From Temnothorax longispinosus (lineage: Eukaryota; Arthropoda; Insecta; Hymenoptera; Formicidae), in NCBI RefSeq assembly GCF_030848805.1, contig NC_092362.1, positions 22,949,020 through 23,013,019 on the forward strand: DNA of 64,000 bases, read 5' to 3'. A model generated the notes under the pieces. The model saw only the letters and a list, made by a program, of their open reading frames with translations, searched no databases and was not told the DNA's origin. Position numbers and translations under genes: made by a program. Positions 37,701 to 50,200 of this stretch are shown one piece after another (position 1 is the first letter of the stretch; the number at the start of each line of letters is the position of its first letter).

Positions 37701-39540
37701 TTATCACTGGCGAATAATTATTTTATTGAATTAAAAAGTTTTGTCAAAGTATATATCAAAATAATTTTAATTAAAATAATTATATTTATATATGTTATTT
37801 ACACTTTTCTTTTTAATTTTCATCTTGTACATCAGAGGTTGTACTGTATATTGATTGTTAATAAATGAAGCACAATCTTAAAGAAATGTAACGTTTGATT
37901 CTTTATAGAATTTAAAACTGTAAACATGAAATACGAAAAGATAAAATATAAAAATATTGATTTTTGATAAAAAAAAGTTTCGAATTTTTATATAAAAAAA
38001 GAAAGCTAAAATAACTCTAATGTATATCGATTTGTACTTTTGCCGCCTAAATCTTTATATTCGCACTATTTCAGCACTATTAAGCTGTCACTAATTCGCG
38101 CGTCCTCTGGTAAAAACGTATAGCCCTCCGATTTTAAAAAATACACCGAAAGTCGTCCACTGAAATTCGTTCGTTGAGAAAGGTCAAGGAGACCTTTTTT
38201 TGGAACGATATGAGTAGGCGTCAGTAATTTTTATTCGTGCCCAATCGATACGAAATGTAATTACATCATAATTTGCGTCGCATCGAAAATTTCTACACGC
38301 GGTTTTTATATACGGCTTTGATCGTATCGCGATATATTGACTGTCACTAATCAAAACTTTAGCAATAACGTGGTACAAATAAATAATATTGCGTGGCAAT
38401 CGATCGTTGCATGTTTGCAGAATAATCGCGTATATTATTTTGAGCGTTTTTTTTCTGGTCTTTGGTAAAACTCATCGCGCCTGAGGGCATGTAAGTTAAA
38501 CATTATTTCGCAAGAAAGATCTTACGCAATTGATAAAGTAATTTTAGTTATAATAGTTTAATTATTCAATTATCTAAGAATAAGTGTCTCAGGATAGCAT
38601 TTTTAATGCCGGATAGTAAAATGAAAGCTGTTATTTATAGAACGATTCCGATGATGAAAGTAATACGATTCCTTTCGTGTATCGGAATCTTTCCATAAAG
38701 TGATTCAAACGCGTTATTTCAACGGGTAAACTTCCAGGAAGCAATACATATGCGTTGATACATATAGTGCTATTTTTTACCGTATCTGGTCTCATGAATC
38801 TAAAGTTTTAAAAATGGAGGCGCTCTACCTGTAATAAAAAGTACATCAAACTTGCAATTCCCTGGTAGATAAACTACATACAAGTTTGATATGCGCGGAC
38901 GTGTATACAAGAAAATATAAAGCAGAAAAATTAGTTCTAATATATAAGACTATAGAGCAAACATGTTTTGTTATTAGCAAAAATGAGATGTGGAATATTT
39001 GGAGAGATAAATTAAAGCAAATAGCTTTAATTAATTTCGTTATTGGAGGTTTAAAGGAATTTAAAATAGTAGAACTCTCCGAGAATATGTCGTAATTTGC
39101 TACACCGCGTGTAGCAAATTCTCTGGATACTCAAAAATTTAATTTTGTTTTACTTCGGGCTTATCTCAGCCTTAGATCATATAATTTAGATCTCGTCTCT
39201 CCGATTTAATTCAGATTTTATCTTTCCAATTCACTCGCAATTCACGATCCAGCTGTGTAAGTAGTTTTCTAGTTCGTTCATTAGTTTATGGGAAATAATT
39301 AATGTTCTTAAAAGCTACGCAGAATATCAAATTTAATATTAAATTATATTATAGACAAATTTCATTATTTTATATATAATTCCTAAAAATTCCTTGAAAG
39401 ATATTTCAGTAGGTAATTTTTAAATTACAATTATACGAAGAAACGAAGAACCTTCTATTACCAAATTCGAAATTTAATTTATAAAATGATTTTAGTAATT
39501 TGTATCTAGTAACGTATTATTTTGACGGTTATATATAAAA

Positions 39541-40198
39541 AACAATGATAACACTGGTCAGCGTATCAAATGCTGATTGGGTTTCTTGTATTATTTCTTG
39601 TAGATTTTTGGCTGCTGAATTCGAATCTGTCAGTAAAATTTTTCTAGCATATCTAGTTTTTGGAAAAATTAAGATCAGATATGTAAAAAAAACATCTTTT
39701 AAGCCATTTTTGACAAAATATAGGTGACGAACTCGATGTGTTAAAAAATTCAATAGAATCATAAAATGAAGGTTAGACAATATACTTTAGGCTAAGTAAA
39801 CCCATAATTAATCCGCAATTATCTATCGCAAGCTTCAACGTTTCTTTGTGGTGGCCAACACTGGTGAGGCGTCAGCGCGCGCGCAACCCATCACAAAGAA
39901 ACGTTGTAGCTCGCGATAGGGGATTACGGATTAATTATGGGTTTGCTTAATCTAAAATATATTGTCTAACCTTTATATTAAAATTTTTTCGAATTTTCTA
40001 ACACATCAAGTTTATCTCCTATATTTTGTCAAAAATGGCCAAAAACACGTTTTTTTTTTTACATATTTGACTTCAGTTTGTCTAAAAACCAGACGTGATA
40101 GAAAAATTTTACTGATAAATTCGAATTTAGCGGCCAAGAAATCTACAGGAAACGACTCAAGAAATCCAATCCGCATTTGACACGTCAATCAGAGTAAT
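39541..40198. mobile_element. Large foldback element with mirrored ORFs
   Basis: Arms 39541-39850 and 39891-40198 are inverted copies of about 310 bp around a 40-bp GC-rich loop. Inner ends are CAACGTTTCTTTGTG and CACAAAGAAACGTTG; ATTAATTATGGGTTT occurs in both orientations. Related open frames (83 codons - in the left arm, 72 codons + in the right) both read MSNL at the start and NFLTH, YFVKNG, KILL further on, running outward. They match no protein I know and may be incidental. Confidence 0.75.
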
Positions 40199-41451
40199 TA
40201 AGAAGAAATAGGAATTTACAAACAATATGAAATTAACTAACTGCTCACGTTATTTATTATATTGATCATATACTTTGTGAGGATTATTATTTGCCACTTC
40301 ATTTATGTATGTAAGCGTATTAATAAATTGAAATTATGATATCATTTGATTTCACCAATAATGAAGCTATTTGATTTTGCCATTGCGGTTCTCTTTGATG
40401 AATTATGCTGGAATATTACTGTGTAAAATTTCAGTACATGACATTAGAGCGACGCGCAGGATCATCTTTCTCGCGAAATTACTTTAGGCCAACTTCTCGG
40501 CGTTAAATTTGTCGCAAAACTAATTTCCTAAATGAGCAGCGGTAGACTACGTTGTACCAGACTAAATCCATCCGTTTCAAATGTTGCTTCAGGTTTAATG
40601 TTTAAAAGAAATAAATAAAATAATTGATTCGAAAGTTATATCGAATCGGAAAGAGCAAAGGATTCTGATGCTTCTTAGTTACGATAAATTGCAATATTTT
40701 GCTCGTGCTTGTGAAGTTATATATCATTGTAAAATATACTCGGGAGCTTGTGTATGTTCAATTCTTGCAGGTTCGTACAGCAAATGATTTATAGTCGGAA
40801 CGTGCAGATATACAACAGCGGTAGTGTATTAACGGTATATCAGTTTTGTAAAAGCCGTTCCTACATAGATCAGAATATTTTTGCGAATTATGTAGATTAT
40901 TCATTTAAAGAATACCTAATTTAATACAGTATGGAATATTGAATTTATATTTTGTTACTTTTAAATTAATCAAGCGTTATTTTGAAACAATATAATATTC
41001 GATTTCTCAAATGGAATTGAAATAGAATAGAATTGAATTGAAATAAAATAAAAAATTGCATACTTGTAGTTTATGAAATAGAAAAAATGAAAATAATTTA
41101 ATTTGTCAAACATGTAAAACTTTTGTGCAATTGTAGTATTATAAATATGTAGATATGTTATAAATATATGTTGTTTAACATTTTTATATTTTAATAATTA
41201 ATCTTTATTTTCAATTATATATAAAATATTTTAACCATGAAATCTTTTATTTACACTGGTAATATTTTATTATATTATCGATACTTTATTGCAAAATTTT
41301 TTACTTTATTACAAAATAAAAACTTGATGTTTTTTATTGTTTATGTAAAATATTATCTTTGCAAGATATAATAAAGAATAAAATACTATTTAATTTTGCA
41401 TATGCTTTGTACTATTGAATTTAAATATTCAAAGTAGAGTGCAAATGTTAC

Positions 41452-41553
41452 CTGTTGTAAAGATGATTCAGATTGTAAACTCAAATGTTTTTCTTTTTCT
41501 TCTTCTATGGTAATCGGTGGTACGTGCAAAAGGAAACGCTCGCATGTAGGTAT
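41452..41553 (-). CDS. Possible C-terminal exon of the PC1/3-like gene (tentative)
   Basis: A 102-nt block is open in the phase expected after the exon ending at 42897. It begins after an AAAG acceptor and ends at a GTAACA donor. It would encode a charged, Glu- and Ser-rich segment (ITIEEEKEKHLSLQSESS). Convertase C-termini are poorly conserved, so sequence cannot confirm it, and the acceptor has a weak pyrimidine tract. Confidence 0.25.
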
Positions 41554-42196
41554 CTTTGAATCTATATGACATTTCACGATTGCAAAACCGAATATATGTA
41601 GATTTCTAGAATGGTGCATAAAAGAGCCTGCATATCTAAAGCAAATATTCGCGGAAAGGAAATTTTCCGTAAAAATTGAATTGAGAGAAATTTTGCAATA
41701 AGTATGTTTATTTATGTCGATAATATTAAAACCTTTAACTATGTCGTGTAAACCCTGTTTTTCCAGAAATATCTTGTTTTTCGAGAAAGAGGATTGAAAG
41801 TATATGAAGCATTTATGTATCAAAGTTAAAAATAATACGCTAATGAAATCTTAATTGACGCAATGAGATAAGTACGCATAATTATGCTATTGTTCGAAGC
41901 TCGTTCCTGAATCTTATTGTTAGCCGCATGCAATTGCAAAGGAGTTAATGCTCGTCATTTGCAAGTCCACCTCGGTTCAGTTACGTCCGCCTGTAACTCA
42001 TGATTTACACTATACCTTGTATGCACAGAGGCAAGGACTGTTATCTAGTTCCGTACAGTCTCGAATTTCAGCAATGTTTATTACTGCCAATGTCAGTTGT
42101 TAAATGGTCCAGACAGCCGCACACAAAGGGATAGGAGAGATACGCTCGACGTTCTATAACGAATTAAAGGTAAATTACGTATCTCGAATTATACCT

Positions 42197-42217
42197 ACAC
42201 ACACACACACACACACA

Positions 42218-42265
<48 letters not shown>

Positions 42266-42365
42266 CACACACACGCACACGCACACACGCACGCACACGC
42301 ACACGCACACGCACACGCACACGCACACGCACACGCACACGCACACGTACACGCACACGCACACA
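42197..42365. repeat. Compound (AC)n/(GCAC)n microsatellite
   Basis: Starts as pure ACAC, moves to ACGC tetramers, then ACGCAC hexamers, over about 170 bp. It produces spurious His/Ala- and Cys/Val-repeat frames. Confidence 0.95.
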
Positions 42366-42896
42366 GGACATGTTACAAAGAACTACTCACGCTGGCATAT
42401 ACGCAAGAAATATTTAATTATGTTAGCATCATTACAAAGATATCACAATTCATTATCTAGCATTTGTTAATGCATGCTGATAAATCTCATAAATTTGCCA
42501 TTATTATATTGTGTTGTATTCTTAGAACGGAAGCTCGATGTAATTAATGAAGAATATTACTATTACGATTAGTCTATTTTAAAAGCGTGACGTAAGCCTG
42601 CGTGAGTATTAATAAATGTGAAGGTTTTGGCGGATTGTGATAATTATTCGAGTATTTCTAATTGTTTCAATAATTTAATATTCAACGATACAACTAGAAA
42701 GTTGACTATCATAATCTTTTTAACAATAGCTTTTTTAACCACTGCTTATACAAGATGGTATTAATTTCTGGCGATGATATATTTCGGTCGTATTCATCTT
42801 CGGAATTTACTGAGTTCGATTCCACCATGTCGTACTGAAAAAGGCGATATTAGTAAAATATATAATAAACAATCAAATTATATGGTATTTATTTAC

Positions 42897-43028
42897 CGTT
42901 TTGCGTATTCGATTGTAGTCTTCGTTGTAGATTCGCGGTCCATTCCTGCGGTAAAGTGGAATTTGCACGGTACCGTGCAAAATTAATGTAAATGCCCCAA
43001 TTGTACCATTATTCCGCTCCGGGCCTAT
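42897..43028 (-). CDS. PC1/3-like exon l (end of P domain)
   Basis: GTIGAFTLILHGTVQIPLYR, then NGPRIYNEDYNRIRKT; LILHGT closes the P domain as in PC1/3 and PRIYNEDYN resembles the PRVYTSYN that follows it. Acceptor GCGCTTTTAG, donor GTAAAT, phase 0. Confidence 0.85.
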
Positions 43029-44168
43029 CTAAAAGCGCGTAAATATACACGATCAATTAAATATACTCGCATGACAGATGCCGATATGCGGAGAGGTAAT
43101 TTCAACCGATCAATATTCGATCAATCACTCGCATTAAACATTTTGGTAACCCTTGTAATCGCCCGATGGAACCGTGGGTCTTAATATATCGTTTGAAAAA
43201 GAGTGCCTTGAAAATTTCCAACATTTTTATTTATATATATTCTGTAGATATATGTTAATTTATTCATATTCCTGTGTGGTATATAGACCTTTGAAATCCA
43301 CGGGCTATAATTTAAGGCGGTTGATGGAAAAGGGAGTGAACCCTCTTACCTTATGTGCCTAATCAAGATATTCTTCCCTGAATTGATGTGTGTATTTACT
43401 ATTACTATGTTTTGAGCAATACATCGTACCGAGTAATGTATTTATATTTTTAATATAAAATGCTTTTAAGGTAACATGAAGTTTCCTTATGGAAATTTGT
43501 ATTTCACGAAAGGAATAGCTATATTTCGTGTTATGATCAAATTTATGTTCTGTTTTCATTGTTTATGTGTTAGTACAATATACGATTGCGTAACATTTTC
43601 TTAGAAATAATAAGGAGGTTACATATACTTGAAGATCTCTCACAACATGATGATATATCGATAACTGCAGAATCCGCGATAAGATACTTTCAAAGTCTTA
43701 CTTCATCAAGTATATCCAAAGTCCACGTTCCTCGAGGATCTTCGCCCCACGTCGCGACCGACATGAATTTCCACTTCGTAAAACCAGCGTCAGAATTATC
43801 CAGCTTCCTTGGACTTAGAATCCGGACTAAGGTCCCTAAGAAACGAAGTATACGTGATTTGCATAGGTAAGTAAAATTTATGTATACATCAATTCACAGA
43901 CGCAATTTTAAGAATGTTGTGATAAAAATTTTCTTATGGTTTTTCTTGCTATAACGTCTTGCTAAAAACGTCAAGTTAAATTTGATTTATTACAAGCACG
44001 CGCATACATCCTAGTTTAAAATAATTAAATACGATCGGTTCCATGGATGTTAATTACAGTTGCATATGAACGTTATTGATTTTTTCTCGCATGTGTATAG
44101 TAAAGCTTGTAATTTGAATAATATTATATGACCTAATTACACAGATTTTGTAAAGTAAAAGGAAATAT

Positions 44169-44227
<59 letters not shown>

Positions 44228-47200
44228 ATCTCTTTTAAATTAAACTTTCACGAAATCTTAAATAATTTTAATTGCAAACATCTCTTGATTTATTTAATAC
44301 GTAAAAAATTATACTATTTTTTACAACAAATGAAATATAAATATTATTATCAAAGTATTTTTAATAACATTTTTTTCTGTCTCATAGGAAATAGAAATAA
44401 GTCCAAAATAAAATTTTATATTTTTTAATTTACTGATATTAAAAATAATGATAAAAATATGAAATATAATAAAAATTAGACTATTTTATTTACAGATATT
44501 TGTTATAAGTAATATTAAATGTTTTTTAGGACGATTGAAAAAAAAATTGAAAGGTTTTAATAAAGAATGTAAATTAATCGTCTGAAAAACTTTTTCCTTG
44601 AAATTGAAGGAAAAAAATTGCTATTAAAAGTTGCCTTACGTTTAAAAACGACTTCCTTCCCCTTATCGTATTCATAAAAAATGCAATATAATATTGATTT
44701 TGTTTGAAATGGAGAGTGCTCTTGCTAAAATATTGCCAGTAAAATCTGTGAATATAAAAATGAAAAAGTATTACATCCGAAAACTACGATATTGTTGCAT
44801 TAGATGCGTCTGGATGTTTTTACTCGTCATTCTTTTCTTGCATTTCAATACATTTCGGATTTTTTTTGGTATTCCGCTGCGAGTGACATCGTCTGTCGAT
44901 AACAATGTCAATCGGTAAACGTGTATGGAATTAAATAACGCATTGGCCAACGTGATGATTGCCTATATATCTATTCGTTCATGTCCACGTCTGAAGCACC
45001 GTTCTATTTGACACGAAGTTATAGAGTTCCTTTCTGACATTTATTATACATTTATCAAGTTTATATAGTAATGTACGTTACTAAACGCGGCGCAATATTT
45101 ATTGAACGAATAAATCCTATTTCCATCCAATTCTGTCCCTCTTCGAATAAACAGGCCGCATCGAAGTAGCATCAAATTGAATTTCCAGCTATAAATTGAA
45201 GTAAGAACGTATTTGTGCTGTTAACTGCATTTACTATGCGACATAGAAACGTGACTTGCAATATTAATGGTGGTATTAATTCCGTTGAAATGATCCGTTC
45301 GCTATTTGTCACCTTTCCTTAACAGAGCTGTGTTATATCAAATTATGCAATACTCTTGATTGATAATCTTAAAATTGCGTAATATCTATTCATCCCATAA
45401 ACTTAGAGAAATTCTTTTAAAAACTTATTTTTTAATAATAGGATATATATTTTATTTTTAGTGCTTTTTCTTTCAATCATCTTGATGCTTTACTTTTTGT
45501 GAATTACTAATAAATTATTTAATGTAATTTAAAATATCGTTTAAAGTTCTAAGCTGCTAACCAAATAAAAGTATTTTAAAGTATTTTAAAGTAACTAAAG
45601 TTTTAGTTTCTAGACAAATAAAAGTATTTTAAATAATAAATTTGCAAAAGACGCAGATTTGATTTTGCGGTAAATATACGACGCAATAGAGGTGCATATT
45701 AAGAAATTTCGTATTACTTCCATTCGGATTTGTTAGTTTTTCCCTCTTTCATAAACTCCAATGGAACAATGAATAGAACTTGATAAATTCAGTTGACAAG
45801 CGAGTTTCTATGAATGTATAGTTAAATGTATTTACATTTAGCCTCGAAGAATATTCTCGGAGACTTTAGCCCCGATATAATTATAGAGGACTTTCCTTGC
45901 ATGGTATTTTTAGAAGTCTCTCTTTTCTATCTACGAACGTAAAATGGCCTATTCCGTGACCATTCTCATGGTTGCTATTCTCATTCCCTCGACTTTCCGT
46001 TCTTTTCACCTCTGTAAGTCGGATATAAATGAAGATTGACGTTTCCAGAGGTGCATTTAAAATGAAGCATAGCCAAGTAAACTGACTCAAGAGACTAATG
46101 CGCTCCATTTGTTGCATAAGTTTTATTAAAAGCACCACTTACTTTTTTATCTCTTTTTCTACAGTCAGAAGTTTAGAAATGAGAAAAAAAAGTGCTGTTT
46201 TCCGATCTCGTTGAGCATGTACACGAACTTTATTTATCAGCCGGGACACGTAGAGGGAACTTTTGAAGATATGATAAATGGTTGAAGTAAAAAATGTAAT
46301 ACCTGAAGGCGCAGTCAAATGCATTTGCAGCGCGCCGCGACGAGAGTACTTGAGATTCGTCTCGACTTCCACGTGCTCCAAAGAAATTATTTCGTTCCCC
46401 GATGTCCGACAAACGTTACCGGCATTGAATTGCAGTTTCTTTGAATTTCCATAAATCAGTCTCGTATCGGCGCTGCAACGAAAAACATTAGATATTTATG
46501 CGTAGGCAAGTGAAGTTTTGGAAACAAGCATTTCGCAAAACGCCGGAGCCGTTGAATATTCTTGAAATATTGACAGGTCGTACGAAGGATCTAGTGGGCC
46601 TTCATGTACAATTGAAATGTGCAGAAATTCTTTATTCAAATAATTTCCTATTTAAAAAACGCAAAGTATATAAATATATACACTGAAACAAAATTTATTA
46701 TTTGCAAGAAAATAGATCTCTTTGAATTTAATTTTCTTAATTCAAAGGAGTATTGAGTAGATTTAAGAAAACATTTTTCTGAGTTTAAAATATTTTCTCA
46801 AATCTAATACTTTTTTGAATTAAGGAAACTAAAATTCAAAGAAATCTATTTTCTTACAAATAATAAATTTTTTTCAATGTGTACATACACACATACACAA
46901 ACCTACATATGATTATAAATCGTTTCTTCGGCATTTGAAATATCTATATTCTAACGTTTGAGATTATGTAATCGTAAGGGGGAATAATTTTGAAATTATA
47001 GATAAGATATGATGATAATACAGCACGTAAAAAGCCTGCAGAATTAATGAAGCTGCCTTCGTGACTATAATATATCATCACTCACAGTGAGATTATGAGA
47101 GTAATCGCAAATGGCTCGGCGTGAAGTAGGTAACAACGCGGACATGAAACAAGGTAAATCCTCAAAGTATGCAGATACGTGTGTATTTGAATTACATGGG

Positions 47201-50200
47201 TTGAGAGGACGGGACGTTTTGTAACGAGATTAGCATATGTTCTCGGTTACGCGTACGGTCATAGCTATTTAAAATGATCATGCACATTTGCATTTAGCGA
47301 TCTAAGTACGGAGAGTTCCGGCTGTTAAACAAATTGCCCTTTCAGAAACGTATTTTGAGCAAAATCCTCCACAAAAGACGCTCCATTTTCTCTGCCCACT
47401 GTCGTAACGTAACAAATGAGGACCTTTACGATCTTGTTGATCGCGTCGTTAAATTCTTGTTGAACTTAACGATGCGCTTCTTATCTCGCGCGCTTCTTCG
47501 AGCATCCGCAAATGCCTCCCTGAAAAAGGAGGTCACCTCCCTCGATTGATGCGACATTCGGGGATTATAGAACGGTGCGAAAAATCGTTATTCTTTTAGT
47601 ACTTATAGATCACGTAAAATAAAATCTAATAATCCAGCGTAAATATGTGGCACATCGTAAATGTCCGATCCGCATTAATATCTCACTATCAATCTGAATT
47701 AATCTTATTTAAATTAGAAAAATCTATTATTGAAAAACAAATATAATGTATTAAAAATATTGAAAAACAAATATATATATATATAAATAATATAGAAACA
47801 TCTAATATTGAAATTAGGCGTTTTGAGCAACCAAAATAAAATAGAAAAAATGAAAAAGATCTGTAAATTGAACGCTTTGCCGCTCTAATAATTTTAATAT
47901 AAGTATATTGCACGAAATGCCGCGCAAATATATTTGCTTCTGCAAGCAAGAGCAGAAGCATTTAATCAATTTTATTCGTACGACCTGTGCTGCTCGTTTA
48001 GTACGACGTTCGCGTATCGCGCAATTAAGCCACCGCACTAAATCCGCTGAACTAATTTACTCACATGTACGCGTTATCCACTTTGCAAATAGTTTTCTCC
48101 GGCACTGTCGTCCAGTTATAACTCGTCGTCACCAGCGCGTACGCGTTCATAAGTCCGAAACCGAAGCGCGAGTTGAACCAAAATCCAGCCGCGTTTTTAA
48201 ACCAGCCCGGATTTTCGCTGGAAAATTTATGCAAATATTAAAGCTCTCATTCTGGGAAAGAAGTTGCGCCATAAGCGGATGTAAAGTAGAAAAATTGTTT
48301 TCTCTCAGACTTCTTTTTTCTCGTTTAAATTTCTATAATAATGGAAGAAAAATGATATTCACATTATTATTGAAATTCTTTAAATCAACAATGATAGATT
48401 TATAAAGAATATTACTACAAAGCTTGATATTGTTCCTTGAACAAAAAGTAAAATATTTCGAAGCATCAATTGTCAAATATCACATGTATGCTAATAAAAG
48501 ACGATTACGACTAATTGTCATCAACGTAAATGGAATACGTTTATGCGAAAGCTATCATGATCGCTTTTACGAGACGACAATACAACGCAATTAGCACGGA
48601 ATATAAATTACGTGAACAAGCAATAACGGTTAGAAATATGCATGACCATCTGCGTATGTATGGGCATGATCGAGCAGCAATTTTTCTTCCGTCATCGTAT
48701 GCACGACCTCGTTTCTTTGACAACTATTCGATAAAAGTTACATATCATTGTTTGAAATAATTTTCACGTACAGCACAGTTGATTTATGTGTTTGATATCG
48801 TGAAAAATGTAACAAATATATCCGATACCATAGAATGTCAAAAAGTTATTTCGGATTTTTCAAACGGATTAAGTTATTTCTGTAAACGTGCTTGAAAAGA
48901 TCGGAAAAAAGTGTTTAAAGGCAATCGTAATTAAAAGTTCCTCAGAAGCAAAACTGATCGACTCAATAAAATAAAAAAGAGAGAAAATTGATGAAGCCAT
49001 AATCTAATTATGTGCTCTGTCATATGTAAAATTAAATATTGGAAAAGAACTTTAATTATAAAAAGTAGGATTGATCAGTTTGACTTCTGAGAAGCTCAAT
49101 TATCACTCAACATCATTTTGCTTCGTGGACTCTCCGCCTTACTTGTCAATCACGGTTGATTGCACTGAGAATTTTTAACGGATCGAAATCGAGAAAAATG
49201 ATTTCACCTGGATTACAGTTTTATATTGCAAACGACGCCGCGACCTATTCTGCCGCAGTATGAGAGAATAAGAATTTAAACTGGCACAATTGCAGATACA
49301 CGTGGCCTGAATTGCTATTCGGGAGACGCTCACCGGAGAGGACTGTATTCCGATGACCAAGCTATCAGATGCTGAATGTCTCTCCACGTTAAGTCCTCGC
49401 TGTAAAAATAAAGTAAAGTCGTTAGTTCGATCTTCGATTAAAATATTGGCAATATTGCTGAGAACGTCTTTATAACATCTTTATTTTTGGGTCGTAGGTT
49501 AATCAAGGATAAATTAAAAACTCAAATATTCTCATTCCCTCGATATATCGAATATTGTATATTTCACATGCATCGCATATATCGGTCGTACATATACATA
49601 CTTAAGACGTAATGAAGATAGAAAATGATAAACCATAAAGAAATATTTCGATTTCAAGAATAGAATGAGAAATTCAATCTCAAAAAGAATTATATTATAA
49701 AATGTAAAAATAATATTAGTAAAAACTAACTTTGAAAAATTAACTTTGAAAAAAAAAGTTTTGTAATAATAACGTTATAATTTATGATCTAAATTATTTA
49801 TTACATGCGTGCGAATATTTGATAAAACAATAAAAGTCTTCAATATGTACCTATATCGTTATAAACTACTATCTTTCAACATATTTGTTTAATGTACGTT
49901 CACCTTTATTCTACATTAATGGTTATATAATTATACTGTTTATTCTGTTATAATTATAATTATTATAATTATACGTTATTATGTGGTAATAAAATTCCAA
50001 ATTCAATTTCTTGAGTTCCTAAAGTTCGGAGTTAATGGCGAAATGTGTGTTAATAGAGCGAATATCATGAATACGAGAGAAGAAAGTTTGGATTAAAGAA
50101 GTATTCCTTTTTATTGACGGCGCAACTAAAATTAATATGTAGTTGAGTACTTATAATCAAGTTAGCGCTTCCGGGTTTCAAAGAAAAGTTTCAATGGGAG

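Larger units (their letters stand above)
27701..41451. other. Gene-poor intergenic region
   Basis: No splice-supported or family-recognisable gene on either strand over about 13.7 kb. There are GC-richer patches at 31330-31640, 34040-34560, 35800-36070 and 36600-36830 (possible regulatory DNA), a (TG)n run at 30721-30743, a possible retroelement remnant near 37440-37700 and a large foldback at 39541-40198. Short open frames at 30143-30355 (-) and 33415-33747 (-) share a 21-bp stretch but match nothing I know. Confidence 0.5.

Noticed and set aside
42104..42460. 118-codon His/Ala/Thr-repeat ORF
   Set aside because: It is a translation of the compound AC/GCAC microsatellite.
43586..43870. 94-codon + strand ORF
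   Set aside because: It is antisense to the P-domain exon at 43702-43835.
47908..48405. 165-codon + strand ORF
   Set aside because: It is antisense to the PC1/3-like exon at 48065-48217, whose - strand frame has the conserved SRFGFG motif.
49175..49387. 70-codon - strand ORF over a convertase exon
   Set aside because: It is the wrong frame. The correct frame across 49334-49399 gives LTWRDIQHLIAW.
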